From: Aliiroseovarius lamellibrachiae
GTDB taxonomy: Bacteria; Pseudomonadota; Alphaproteobacteria; Rhodobacterales; Rhodobacteraceae
Direction: 5' to 3'
Length of the DNA: 64,000 bases
Assembly (NCBI RefSeq): GCF_018599245.1
Contig: NZ_JAHEVJ010000006.1
Coordinates: 62,001-126,000, forward strand
The notes below the pieces were generated by a model, which was not told the DNA's origin, did no database searches, and saw nothing but the letters and a program-made list of their open reading frames with translations. Within the stretch, counting starts at the first letter, position 1, and each line of letters starts with the position of its first letter. This document shows, one piece after another, positions 46,412 through 55,107 of this stretch. Made by a program: the position numbers and the translations under genes.

Positions 46412-46996
46412 TCAGTCCTCCTCAGAACCGGTGATTTCTTGAATTTCATCAAATTGGGCTTCATCGATCTGGCCTGCATCCTTACGGGCGCGCAGCACCT
46501 CGCGAATGAGTTCATCGGTCATGACCAGCTTGGCATCCGCCAACCAGTCAAAGTTCAAACCGATGGTGACCATCTCACCTTGGTTTTCGATCTCAATGAG
46601 AACGTCTTGGTCTTCGACACCCATCAAGGTGCCCTTGAAACGCTTGCGCCCGTCGATCAGCTCGGTGGTTTCGATCTTGGCGGTGTGACCCTGCCAAGTG
46701 TCAAAATCCTTCAGCCGCGTCAGCGGGCGGTCGATGCCGGGGGACCCAACCTCGAGCGTGTAATTGTCTTCAATCGGGTCTTCGACATCAAAGATGGCGC
46801 TGATCGCGGTTGAGATTTGCGCGCATTCATCCACCTCAATCCCACCATCGGGACGTTCAGCCATGATTTGCAATGTGGGCGTATTGCCGCCCATCAGGCG
46901 CAGGCGCACCAGTTCAAAACCCATATCCTCAATCGCGGGTTGGGCCAGACCAGCAAGGCGCTGATCAATTGATGTTTTAGCAACCAAGTCGGTCAC
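46412..46996 (-). CDS. rimP: ribosome maturation factor RimP
   Basis: 194 residues needed for 30S maturation. GTG start at 46996 with AAGGAGAG 5 bases upstream is preferred over a frame extending to 47029. The family motif [17 protein letters not shown] (around 27-43) and SPGIDRPL are present. It is first gene of the rimP-nusA-ylxR-infB operon, following the leader RNA. Confidence 0.95.
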   Translation of the reverse strand: MTDLVAKTSIDQRLAGLAQPAIEDMGFELVRLRLMGGNTPTLQIMAERPDGGIEVDECAQISTAISAIFDVEDPIEDNYTLEVGSPGIDRPLTRLKDFDTWQGHTAKIETTELIDGRKRFKGTLMGVEDQDVLIEIENQGEMVTIGLNFDWLADAKLVMTDELIREVLRARKDAGQIDEAQFDEIQEITGSEED

Positions 46997-47051
46997 GATA
47001 CTCTCCTTGCTGGGGCCGGGCCAGATCAAAGCCGATGCCGATCCCCCAAAA

Positions 47052-47077
47052 CAAAAAAACGGGCCAGCGGGCCCGTT
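47052..47077 (-). terminator. attenuator-type terminator in the rimP leader
   Basis: An 8-base perfect stem (47058-47065 with 47070-47077, loop 47066-47069) followed on the minus strand by seven T. It lies between the promoter and the rimP start, so the operon must read through or antiterminate it. Confidence 0.88.
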
Positions 47078-47125
47078 GGAATTTCCGGTGGTGCCTCGGG
47101 TTTGGACCCCGATGCTCCGCTGTTG
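47053..47125 (-). ncRNA. rimP leader RNA (putative attenuator)
   Basis: About 70 nt between the predicted start near 47125 and the terminator. It contains a first hairpin (TCGGG/CCCGA, around 47096-47112), a linker and the terminator stem. A leader of this kind, ending in an intrinsic terminator upstream of rimP-nusA-infB, has been described bioinformatically in alphaproteobacteria (the rimP leader family). I assign it by position and architecture, not by alignment. It could release a stable short RNA when termination is efficient. It is not a tRNA: no acceptor pairing or T-loop is present. Confidence 0.7.
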
Positions 47126-47131
47126 AAAAGG

Positions 47132-47160
47132 GATATAGGCGGGTTTTGCGGGAATTGCAA
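47132..47160 (-). promoter_or_regulatory. sigma-70 promoter of the rimP operon
   Basis: On the minus strand: TTGCAA (47155-47160), 17-base spacer, TATATC (47132-47137). Good spacing and box quality, placed 55 bases before the leader terminator. The -35 box lies 5 bases from the stop of the RhuM gene. Confidence 0.75.
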
Positions 47161-47164
47161 GGGG

Positions 47165-48190
47165 TCACCGTTTTGTCCGTGGCAACCCCCTTGCTTCCTT
47201 GGTTAATGCAGCAATATCGTCATCTGCTTCGTTGTGGCGCGCCAGCTTTTTTGCCTCTTTGTATTTTGCATATTCGCGATGCGCGTGCGTGTCTGCGATC
47301 TTTTTACTCACGGTACCGCCAGAGCGCAAAACAGCGCGCCCAAGTTGGTCAAGCTGTTTGTCCAATAAACTGCGCGCATCATCCATAGAAACCAATCGCC
47401 CCAAGTCAAGCTGGTCTTCAAAAATATCCAATAATATATTGGTTAACCTGTTGAGTTCTTTAATTTCTGCTTCAGCAAGGTAGTTTTTCGAAACTGTAAC
47501 ATCAGACTTTCGAATATTGTCATGTGCCCAATTGGTCAGCCCCATATTGGGTTGGTCTGCGTCAGCCCTCCCCTTAATAACCTCAGCAGGAGTGTGTGAC
47601 ACGACCCCATGAACAAGTTTGGCTTGAGTGGTTTTATAGAAATCCACCCACCGCTCAGATCCCGGTTCATAATCAGAGCACATCGAACAGATTTGCTTAA
47701 GTTCCCGATAGACGTTGGCTTCATCAGACCGAATGTCCCGAATAATCTCGCGCAGTTCTTTCAGACGGTCGGTATTTTCCGGGCTCTTCAAGCGAACCGA
47801 GTCGACCACAAATCCTTTCTTGGCAAATTGCACCAAAACACCGGTAGCCCAGCGTCGGAAGAGTGTCGCTTGGGCCGAAGAAACCCGGTAGCCAACTGAG
47901 ATAACAACATCGAGATTGTAAAGAGTTACTGGTCTTCCCATACTTATGTGAACTTTTTTCACAGAAGTCTTTTCGTCCAACTCTCCTTCACCAAAAATAT
48001 TTACGATGTGCTTGGTAACACTTGTTCGATCTTTAGCGAACAAGTCCGCAATTTGCGCCTGAGTCATCCAAAGTGTTTCGCCCTCAAACCGAATATCAAG
48101 CTGCGCGCCCCTGTCCGTTCCAAACACAAGAAATCGGTCACCAGTATCTTCGTCTTCAACGAGGTGGACAGGTTCATCTTGGCTGGTCAT
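47165..48190 (-). CDS. RhuM-family protein
   Basis: 341 residues. Matches the virulence RhuM family: IRFEGETLWMTQAQIADLF (around 33-51), TSVTKHIVNIF, an RWATGVL stretch near 115, and a helical C-terminus. Family members are patchily distributed on islands and plasmids and resemble phage antirepressor/KilA-N-like regulators in their N-terminal half; the function is unknown. The gene is more AT-rich than its neighbours and sits against the conserved rimP promoter, which suggests horizontal acquisition. No integrase, att repeat or partner gene is visible. Confidence 0.82.
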   Translation of the reverse strand: MTSQDEPVHLVEDEDTGDRFLVFGTDRGAQLDIRFEGETLWMTQAQIADLFAKDRTSVTKHIVNIFGEGELDEKTSVKKVHISMGRPVTLYNLDVVISVGYRVSSAQATLFRRWATGVLVQFAKKGFVVDSVRLKSPENTDRLKELREIIRDIRSDEANVYRELKQICSMCSDYEPGSERWVDFYKTTQAKLVHGVVSHTPAEVIKGRADADQPNMGLTNWAHDNIRKSDVTVSKNYLAEAEIKELNRLTNILLDIFEDQLDLGRLVSMDDARSLLDKQLDQLGRAVLRSGGTVSKKIADTHAHREYAKYKEAKKLARHNEADDDIAALTKEARGLPRTKR

Positions 48191-48256
48191 TGAGCAATAC
48201 TCCGTAAGAACTTAATGCGAACATTACCAAGCTCCAATCGCATGCGAAAGCCCCAA

Positions 48257-48886
48257 TCACTCCTCGCTTTTCCACCCCTGATCACTGTGCGTGCCGTCGC
48301 AAAAGGGTTTATTGCCCGACAGACCACAGCGGCAGAGCACGTATTTCTCGGCCGTTTGCCCCTGACCTGTTGGCTCAGCGGGCGGCACGATGTTTTCCAC
48401 CCAAAGCGGTCCGTTTTTCTCAACGGTGATTTTCGGCACATCGCCGGTCAGATGCGCGGGCATCCCGTCTGCACCTTTCAAACTCAACGCACCAGAGGGG
48501 CAGGCCGCCACCACCGCGCGCAGCTCATCCATCGTGCCATTGTCCGGCTGCACCCACGGCTTTTCGGCGGGGTTAAAGATGTTCTTGGCGATGCGTCCAC
48601 ATTCTGCGGCGTGCGAGCAGAGCATCGGGTTATAAAATACAGTCGCCTCGGTCCCGGTGTATTCGATCAACCGATCACGGCCTGCTGGCTTGCCCGGCGC
48701 ACTGTCAAACCCGGCGTCCGCATGGCTGCCGTCACAAAACGGTTTGGATTTCGACTGCCCACATCGGCACAACCCCATGACCGGTTTACATTCAATGGCG
48801 GCGCCATCTTCACCGGTCATTTCGCTGACATCCTTGCCGACCAAAGGACCATTTTCACGCGCTTCGATTTTTGGCTGATCATTCAT
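48257..48886 (-). CDS. double CDGSH iron-sulfur protein with Fer4-like middle
   Basis: 209 residues. Two CDGSH [2Fe-2S] motifs, CRCGQSKSKPFCDGSH (around 40-55) and CRCGLSGNKPFCDGTH (around 183-198), flank a divergent mono-cluster ferredoxin domain (Fer4_19-like, CSHAAECGRIAKNIF...VAACPSGAL). The ligand set C-x-C...C-x3-H is intact in both. A role in redox or iron-sulfur handling is likely; the partners are unknown. No operon neighbours on the same strand within a few bases. Confidence 0.88.
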   Translation of the reverse strand: MNDQPKIEARENGPLVGKDVSEMTGEDGAAIECKPVMGLCRCGQSKSKPFCDGSHADAGFDSAPGKPAGRDRLIEYTGTEATVFYNPMLCSHAAECGRIAKNIFNPAEKPWVQPDNGTMDELRAVVAACPSGALSLKGADGMPAHLTGDVPKITVEKNGPLWVENIVPPAEPTGQGQTAEKYVLCRCGLSGNKPFCDGTHSDQGWKSEE

Positions 48887-49016
48887 CGTTGTTCCTCCCG
48901 ATACAGATTGGCGGTCTGATCAGTCTGCGGGGAAGGGGGCTTTTACGCAAGGGGCGCGGGGGGTGGGATGTGGGGGCATGGGTAATCGTGGCACATGGGG
49001 TTTGCGCAAAACCGCG

Positions 49017-50570
49017 TTACTTAAGCGCATCCGCCGCCCACACTCCGAACCGATCCGAGCGATATTGGATTACTTTCTGTGGTGCTGCATCCTGGGCCAG
49101 ACAGCCCTCGCAGGCCACAACAACGCCGCCCGGATGCTCGGCCGCCCAGCGCGTTAAATCCGCCTGATCCAGCGGAAGGTAAATCGGTGTCTCAAGACGC
49201 GCGAGAAAGTTAAACTCGGCGTGATAAGGGTGGCCAAAATAGGCGATGTCCTGCCCGTCACGCCCCTCAAATGCTGCAATGAACCCATCAAGCTGATACC
49301 GCGGCAAAAGGGGCGAATTGGCCACGCCAAGATTGGCGGCAGCCACCAACAAAAGCGACCAGATCGTGGTGCAGAGCACCGACGCTTGCCACCACGCAAA
49401 GACCGCCGCCAACGCCAAACCCAACAACACCATTGCGACCGCAAAAGGCGTGCCGGGCAAATCAGACACCGGGATCAAACTGTTGGGCGCAATCAGGATC
49501 GACCCCGCAACCACCGCACAGATAAGCGCCATCAAGGGCAGCGTCACATCCAAGGCGCGACGCCATGTCACCTGCGCCAGCGCGGCCGCGACGATCAACG
49601 CAACAAGGGGCATCTCCGGCACAAGATAATGCGCCTGTTTGCTGCCCACCAAGCTGAAAAGCACAAAAGCAGAGATCGTGGAAATCAGCAAAAACCGAAT
49701 TTCTGCCCGCCGTAAAACGCGGCCAAGGCCGTGCCAGACATTCAGGTTCAGAACCCATGGAAACAGATAAACGGGTAGGAGCATCAGGAAAAACCAAGGC
49801 GGGCGGGCGTGATCAAAGACATTGGCGACCCGACCGGCAGATTGCTTCCACAAGATCTCGTTCCGGTAAACCTCGCCACCCAACAGGATCGCGGGCAAAA
49901 GCCACAAAAGAACGATACCCAGACCGATCGCAACACCCAGCGCGATGCCCCGAAACCGCAGCGCGCCTTGGGGTTTTGGGCCTTGCGCCCACAGTTTGTA
50001 CGCGATCAGCGCCGGCAGAATATGCAGGAAAATCACCGGGCCTTTGGTCAAAACCCCAAGCCCAAGGGCTGCGCCAAAAAGCAACCAGCCCCGCAGCGCG
50101 CCATCCCTGATCCCATGCCAGATCCCCATAAGGCCCAGCAAGGTTGCCGTGGTCAGCATTGCGTCAAACATGGTGAGGCTGGTGTAGATTGTATAGGCCA
50201 CCAACGAGCACAGCAGAACCGCGCCATTCCGCGCAATTTGCGGCGCATCCGGGAACAGCACGCGGCCCAACCGATAGGTCAGATAGATATTAAGGACCGA
50301 AAAGGCGGGTGCCACAAGCCGGGCGGCAAATTCACTGACCCCGAACACGGACCAGACCATGCTGATCAGCCAAAACAGCAACGGCGGCTTATGCGAATAA
50401 ACAGCCCCGTTTTTGGTCGGTACAAAATAATCACCCGACTGATACATCTCCCATGCGACTGAGATATATCGCGTCTCGTCGATGGGAAACAACGGGCGCA
50501 GCCAGATGCCAAAACACACCAACAGTGAAAACAGCGCTGCGGCCAAAAGGACCGGGCGGTTCTGGATCAT
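49017..50570 (-). CDS. ArnT-like glycosyltransferase (GT39/GT83 type)
   Basis: 517-residue multi-pass membrane protein. The N-terminal periplasmic-loop motif PIDETRYISVAWEM (around 29-42) carries the acidic residues of the PMT/ArnT family. About 11-12 hydrophobic helices follow, then a short C-terminal globular domain. It probably transfers a sugar from an undecaprenyl-linked donor to lipid A or another envelope acceptor. It overlaps the LABN gene by 4 bases and is followed upstream by an ArnC-like gene. Confidence 0.85.
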   Translation of the reverse strand: MIQNRPVLLAAALFSLLVCFGIWLRPLFPIDETRYISVAWEMYQSGDYFVPTKNGAVYSHKPPLLFWLISMVWSVFGVSEFAARLVAPAFSVLNIYLTYRLGRVLFPDAPQIARNGAVLLCSLVAYTIYTSLTMFDAMLTTATLLGLMGIWHGIRDGALRGWLLFGAALGLGVLTKGPVIFLHILPALIAYKLWAQGPKPQGALRFRGIALGVAIGLGIVLLWLLPAILLGGEVYRNEILWKQSAGRVANVFDHARPPWFFLMLLPVYLFPWVLNLNVWHGLGRVLRRAEIRFLLISTISAFVLFSLVGSKQAHYLVPEMPLVALIVAAALAQVTWRRALDVTLPLMALICAVVAGSILIAPNSLIPVSDLPGTPFAVAMVLLGLALAAVFAWWQASVLCTTIWSLLLVAAANLGVANSPLLPRYQLDGFIAAFEGRDGQDIAYFGHPYHAEFNFLARLETPIYLPLDQADLTRWAAEHPGGVVVACEGCLAQDAAPQKVIQYRSDRFGVWAADALK

Positions 50571-50890
50571 GGGGCGCCCTCATCCAGCGGAGTTTTTTGC
50601 TCTTTGTGAATCAGCACAAGATTGCGAATATAGACGATCAAGCCAAAAGACTGCCCAACGATAAACACCACATCCTGACGGTAAATCGCATAGGAAAACA
50701 GCAGCAAGCCGCCAACAATGGAAATCCACCAAAACGCCACTGGCACGTACGACCGGCCAGCGCGTTCTGACGCAATCCACTGAACAATAAAGCGCGCGGA
50801 AAACGAAAGCTGGGCGGTCAACCCAAGCGTGACCCACCAAAATTCGGTCCAGTCATCAATGGATAAAAAGTTGAAGATCGCTTCTTGCAT
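50567..50890 (-). CDS. lipid-A-disaccharide synthase N-terminal-like (LABN) membrane protein
   Basis: 107 residues with three hydrophobic helices and the short family pattern ARFIVQWIASERAGRSYVP (around 32-50). LABN proteins are small membrane proteins found next to ArnT- and DPM-like genes, as here. They are likely to be transport or flippase-like partners in lipid-linked sugar export, though this is unproven. Its ATG follows the ArnC-like gene by 4 bases. Confidence 0.85.
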   Translation of the reverse strand: MQEAIFNFLSIDDWTEFWWVTLGLTAQLSFSARFIVQWIASERAGRSYVPVAFWWISIVGGLLLFSYAIYRQDVVFIVGQSFGLIVYIRNLVLIHKEQKTPLDEGAP

Positions 50891-50894
50891 CAGA

Positions 50895-51707
50895 TTATCC
50901 TTTTGAACCGGCGGCGGGACTGTCCGGGGCGATCACTGTGATCTGATCACGGGCCACCTTTTTGCGACGGCGGATCAGCCATGCGACTGACAAGAGATCG
51001 GACACGCCCACAATGGCGCGGTTCAGGTTGTTATATTTCGAAACACCCCCTTCGCGGTGCTTATGCGCCACATCGGCATGGGCAATTTTCCAGCCCTCTC
51101 GCAGAAACAATGCGGGCAGATAGCGGTGCATATGATCGAAATACGGAAGCTCTAGATAAGCCGTGCGGCGGAATGCCTTTAGCCCACACCCACTGTCGCG
51201 CGTGCCATCCTTTAACAACGCGCCACGCAGCTTATTGGCGAATTTCGACGCCCAGCGCTTGGCCAATGTGTCATTGCGCTTTGCGCGCTGTCCGGCCACC
51301 AAAACCAGATCCGAACCCGCCCCCACAAAGGGCGCCAACAACGCACCGATTTGGTCAGGGGGGTTCTGTCCATCCCCGTCCAACGTGACGATAATGTCAG
51401 CATCGGCCACACGCACCGCACTGTTCACGGCCGCCGATTGTCCCGCGGAATGTGGGTGGCAGATGATATGCAAGCCGGGAATTTCACCCTGCAGCGATTT
51501 CAGCAACGCCAGCGTCCCGTCATCTGACCCATCATCGGTGACATAAATTTTTGACGCACCATATTTCGCCATCGCATCGCGACACTCGCGCAAAAAGCCA
51601 GCTGCGACCTCTTCTTCGTTTTTCATCGGAATGACAAAAGCGAAATCAAGCGCGCTGATGTGCGCGATCTCGGTCGGGTTGGTTTGCCCTTGCGATGGGT
51701 CGGTCAT
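50895..51707 (-). CDS. dolichol-phosphate-type glycosyltransferase (ArnC/DPM-like)
   Basis: 270 residues from the ATG at 51707 (an upstream Met is less likely). The GT2 pattern: FVIPMKNEEEVAAGFL, IYVTDDGSDDGT, and the metal-binding TLDGDGQNPPD. No obvious helices beyond a short basic tail, so it would be peripheral on the inner membrane. It should load a sugar onto undecaprenyl phosphate for the ArnT-like enzyme two genes downstream. Confidence 0.88.
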   Translation of the reverse strand: MTDPSQGQTNPTEIAHISALDFAFVIPMKNEEEVAAGFLRECRDAMAKYGASKIYVTDDGSDDGTLALLKSLQGEIPGLHIICHPHSAGQSAAVNSAVRVADADIIVTLDGDGQNPPDQIGALLAPFVGAGSDLVLVAGQRAKRNDTLAKRWASKFANKLRGALLKDGTRDSGCGLKAFRRTAYLELPYFDHMHRYLPALFLREGWKIAHADVAHKHREGGVSKYNNLNRAIVGVSDLLSVAWLIRRRKKVARDQITVIAPDSPAAGSKG

Positions 51708-51834
51708 GACATATGCCTTTTCTTGCCTCCAGCCCAAAACACATCGGCCTTGCAGACTGGGATACAATGATGATTGGTTACGCCTTTACGACAGTTTTAT
51801 ACGCAAGAAAACCCACACTGGCAGATACCCGCCG

Positions 51835-52821
51835 TTACAGGCCGAGTGTCGAGCGTTGGCGGGCCAGTTTGTCCATCGTATGTGTCAGCTCTTCGGTGAC
51901 ACCACGTTCTGACAGGGCGTGACCTGCGAAATGCACCATCCGCAGGGTCGAGCTGGGCCAGCGCTTATGTAACTTATACGCCGCCTGCGGGGGGCAAATC
52001 ATATCATGGCGCCCCTGGACAATCGTACCTGGAATATGGGCAATCTTGGGCATATCGCGCAAAAGCTGCCCTTCGTCCAACCACGCATTGTTCACGAAAT
52101 AATGGTTCTCGAGCCGAGCAAAGGCGCGCGCATATTCTGCTGGTGCATCAATCATATGGCCACGATTTTGGATCGAAGCGAGGGCATTTTCCCACCCGGC
52201 CCACGCTTTGGCAAACCGAACCTCTTCGCGGTAGGTGCCGGAAAACAGCCGCTTATTGTAGGCGCTGATCATATCGTGGTGTTCATCCTCGGGCACGAGG
52301 GACGAAAACTCCTCCCACAGTTCGGGCCAGAACCGACCAGCTCCACCGCCGTAAAACCAATCCAACTCGGATTTTGTCGCCAAAAACACCCCGCGCAGCA
52401 CCAGCCACGCGACGCGGCCCGGATGGGATTGCGCGTAAATCAGCCCAAGGGTGGCCCCCCAACTGCCGCCGAATACAATCCAACGGTCAATCCCAAGCGT
52501 AAGACGGATATGTTCAATGTCCGACACCAGATGCCAGGTGGTGTTGTCCTCGATCGCGGCATGTGGGCGCGATCGTCCACACCCGCGCTGATCAAACAGG
52601 ATGATGCGATAGGTGTTGGGGTCAAAAAACCGGCGCATTTGCGGCGAACATCCGCCACCGGGACCGCCATGAAAAATCACAACTGGCATCCCATCGGGGT
52701 TGCCACATTGCTCAACATAGATCTTGTGGCCGTCGCCCACATCCAGCATATGCCGATCGTAAGGTTCGATCGGGGGGTACAGCCCTCCGGCTGCGCTGTT
52801 TTTTCCTGCGGCCTTGTCCAT
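51835..52821 (-). CDS. pip: prolyl iminopeptidase
   Basis: Alpha/beta-hydrolase peptidase (S33) removing N-terminal proline. 328 residues. [11 protein letters not shown] oxyanion segment (around 50-60), nucleophile [10 protein letters not shown] (Ser about 118), and His near the C-terminus in VHFAGHALS. No signal peptide. It stands alone, divergent from ubiG. Confidence 0.95.
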   Translation of the reverse strand: MDKAAGKNSAAGGLYPPIEPYDRHMLDVGDGHKIYVEQCGNPDGMPVVIFHGGPGGGCSPQMRRFFDPNTYRIILFDQRGCGRSRPHAAIEDNTTWHLVSDIEHIRLTLGIDRWIVFGGSWGATLGLIYAQSHPGRVAWLVLRGVFLATKSELDWFYGGGAGRFWPELWEEFSSLVPEDEHHDMISAYNKRLFSGTYREEVRFAKAWAGWENALASIQNRGHMIDAPAEYARAFARLENHYFVNNAWLDEGQLLRDMPKIAHIPGTIVQGRHDMICPPQAAYKLHKRWPSSTLRMVHFAGHALSERGVTEELTHTMDKLARQRSTLGL

Positions 52822-52835
52822 GGGGATACTATATA

Positions 52836-53615
52836 ATGACTGTGAAGCCCCTGCTATCAGAAAGACGCGAGATGACCCAAAGCTCTGTTGACCCGTCCGA
52901 AGTTGAGAAATTTGCTGCTATGGCGGCGGAATGGTGGGATCCGACCGGCAAGTTTAAGCCGCTGCATATGATGAACCCGGTGCGCTTGGATTACATCACC
53001 AGCCAGATCGCAGCAGAATTTGGCCGGGATTTGACGGATGAGGCGCCTTTTGCGGGGCTAAAGATGCTCGATATCGGCTGTGGCGGCGGGCTTTTGTCCG
53101 AACCGATGGCGCGTTTAGGGGCCGAGGTTGTTGGCGCGGACGCCACCGAACGCAACATTCCCGTCGCACAAACCCACGCCGATGAAATGGGGCTGACCAT
53201 TGATTATCGCCACACAACGGCCGAAGCGATTGAGGCCTCGGGCGAGCGATTCGATGTGGTTTTGAACATGGAGGTGGTCGAACATGTCGCCGACCCGCTT
53301 GCCTTTCTCACATCCTGTCAGCAGCTTTTGAAACCCGGCGGGCTCTTGTTGTGTTCGACCATCAACCGCAATCCAAAAAGCTTTATGGTGGCGATTGTTG
53401 GCGCGGAACATGTGATGCGCTGGCTGCCCAAAGGCACACATGAATGGTCGAAATTCATCACGCCTGATGAGCTGGAGGATTTGATCGCCGAAAGCCTGCT
53501 GCGCGTCGTGGACCGCAAGGGGTTTGTGTTCAACCCTGTCACTTGGAAATGGTCCATCTCTGATCGTGACCTGTCGGTGAATTACGTGACCGCCAGCGTA
53601 AAGCCCGCGCATTAA
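52836..53615 (+). CDS. ubiG: ubiquinone O-methyltransferase UbiG
   Basis: Performs the two O-methylations of ubiquinone synthesis. 259 residues from the ATG at 52836 (GGGGA 9 bases upstream); an ATG at 52872 is a credible alternative because the family core begins at [22 protein letters not shown] motif [13 protein letters not shown] (around 78-90) is intact. Confidence 0.94.
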   Translation: MTVKPLLSERREMTQSSVDPSEVEKFAAMAAEWWDPTGKFKPLHMMNPVRLDYITSQIAAEFGRDLTDEAPFAGLKMLDIGCGGGLLSEPMARLGAEVVGADATERNIPVAQTHADEMGLTIDYRHTTAEAIEASGERFDVVLNMEVVEHVADPLAFLTSCQQLLKPGGLLLCSTINRNPKSFMVAIVGAEHVMRWLPKGTHEWSKFITPDELEDLIAESLLRVVDRKGFVFNPVTWKWSISDRDLSVNYVTASVKPAH

Positions 53616-53648
53616 TCCGCACCTCACGTACAGTACCATCCGCTACAC

Positions 53649-53879
53649 ATGAAGGACCATTTTGGGATGAAGAACCCTCCTTTTCCACCCAATGATCCCC
53701 CCAATGACGCCCATGCCGCGTGGCGGGATTATGTGAACGACGACGAGGTTCATCGCCTTCGGGTGCTTGAGGAACGGATTGAACGCAAACGGCTGAGCCT
53801 GGATGAAACCATTTCAGAACGTCAGCTGATCATGAACCGCTCAATCCGACGCATGCGCCGCGCAGCGGGTAAAGACTAA
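53649..53879 (+). CDS. small charged protein of 76 residues
   Basis: Short ORF after ubiG on the same strand (33 bases). A Pro/Asn-rich N-terminus is followed by a long amphipathic, Glu/Arg-rich helix (around 30-72). No membrane segment. It overlaps the convergent GNAT gene by 4 bases. I do not recognise a family; charge pattern suggests nucleic acid or protein binding, without proof. Confidence 0.65.
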   Translation: MKDHFGMKNPPFPPNDPPNDAHAAWRDYVNDDEVHRLRVLEERIERKRLSLDETISERQLIMNRSIRRMRRAAGKD

Positions 53880-54661
53880 TCAAGCGGCGGGCGATAGGCG
53901 CTGATGGTGGTTTCCGCCAACTCAAACCCGGCCCGACGATAAAGCCGTCCCGCATCACTGTCGGCAATCGCAACAATCACCGGGATCGCGTCCGGCGCAC
54001 GTTTGCGGGCCCAATCCAGGCTGGCACAGAGCAACGACGAACACACACCGCGCCTGCGAAAATCATCATGGGTTTGTACCGATTGATAGCGGATCACGCG
54101 GGCATCATGGAAAATCCCCATATCCCCCGCCAATTGATCGCCTGAAAACGCACCGAACCACTGCCCCAAACCTTTGGCAATCTGCTCTTGGCGCGCGCGG
54201 GTGCGGTTCTCGAGAAAACTGCGCATTCCCTTTTCCGGCAGGCCGTCACGGATTTGCTCGGCAAAACAAATATCCTCAGACTGGCGCCAATCCTCGGGCG
54301 TCATCAGCGGGCGGATCTCAATCCCTTCGGGTGGCGCGGTCCGGCAAAGCGCCCCCGACAAGGTCAGCGTATCGCCCTGTTCCACCTTTAGCCCCGTGCC
54401 CGCAAACAAGTGTTCAACCGGCGCAAGGTTCAAATTGGGGATATCCCACGTCACGCAAATATGGTCCGCTTCAGGAACGTCTTGATGAAATTGCGCAATC
54501 AACGCCTGAGCGTCGGTTGGTTGGGCCTGAAAAATCACCCGGTTTCCGAACCAAAAATTGGGCTCATCCGGGCTGATTTGTACCGTGCGGTCAGGGTGGT
54601 GCGTCACCTCGGTCTGGCCCGTTAAGACCATCAAATCACTGGCAAACTCCAGCGCCTTCAT
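53876..54661 (-). CDS. GNAT-family acetyltransferase
   Basis: 261 residues. The C-terminal half has the acetyl-CoA fold: FRRRGVCSSLLCASLDWA (around 190-208) carries the RxxGxxS/A loop. The N-terminal half is a degenerate GNAT-like duplication. Substrate unknown. It is the last gene of a chain of overlapping minus-strand genes (comF-grxC-nitrilase-marR-GNAT). Confidence 0.8.
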   Translation of the reverse strand: MKALEFASDLMVLTGQTEVTHHPDRTVQISPDEPNFWFGNRVIFQAQPTDAQALIAQFHQDVPEADHICVTWDIPNLNLAPVEHLFAGTGLKVEQGDTLTLSGALCRTAPPEGIEIRPLMTPEDWRQSEDICFAEQIRDGLPEKGMRSFLENRTRARQEQIAKGLGQWFGAFSGDQLAGDMGIFHDARVIRYQSVQTHDDFRRRGVCSSLLCASLDWARKRAPDAIPVIVAIADSDAGRLYRRAGFELAETTISAYRPPLD

Positions 54662-55107
54662 TCCAACCCGCTTAACAGTTGACGCATTTCGCGCAACACA
54701 GGCAGCGCTTGTTTGATCTTATCCGTACCGATTTTGGTAACCATATTGCCAATGATTGGCGTGATGGATTGCAACGCCGCATCGCGGGCGCGCTTGCCGG
54801 CTGGTGAAATGGTCACAAATTTGCGCCGCGCATCATCCCAATCGGGGCGAATATGGATATGACCCGCCCACTCGAGCTTGTTCAGCGTGTTGGTCATCGC
54901 GCCACGCGTTACGTGAAAAGCCTTGGCCAATTGCGCCGGGCTTTTTTCCTCACCAGCGCGCGCAAGATGGTTGAGTACCGAAAAATGGCTTAGCTCCATG
55001 CCTTTTGGCAACGCTTTTGACAGACGATTTCGCGCCAGTTGGTCGGCCATGAACATCTCGCTGAACAGCGCGACGGACAGGTTATCGTTGGAACTATCCG
55101 CCATCAT
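54658..55107 (-). CDS. MarR-family transcriptional regulator
   Basis: 149 residues. Winged-helix dimer: LSHFSVLNHLARAGEEKSPAQLA (around 40-62) and the wing (DDARRKFVTISPAGKRA). It overlaps both neighbours by 4 bases, so it is probably coupled and may control the operon; the effector is unknown. Confidence 0.9.
   Translation of the reverse strand: MMADSSNDNLSVALFSEMFMADQLARNRLSKALPKGMELSHFSVLNHLARAGEEKSPAQLAKAFHVTRGAMTNTLNKLEWAGHIHIRPDWDDARRKFVTISPAGKRARDAALQSITPIIGNMVTKIGTDKIKQALPVLREMRQLLSGLE

Noticed and set aside
44901-46442. 513-residue open frame on the plus strand
   Set aside because: Antisense to nusA; no recognisable domain.
47030-47165. A tRNA upstream of rimP (as metY in E. coli)
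   Set aside because: No acceptor-stem pairing or T-loop consensus; the elements fit a leader with terminator.
47165-48190. RhuM gene as part of a defence island or prophage
   Set aside because: No restriction, toxin, integrase or phage gene is near it, so I keep it as an isolated accessory gene.
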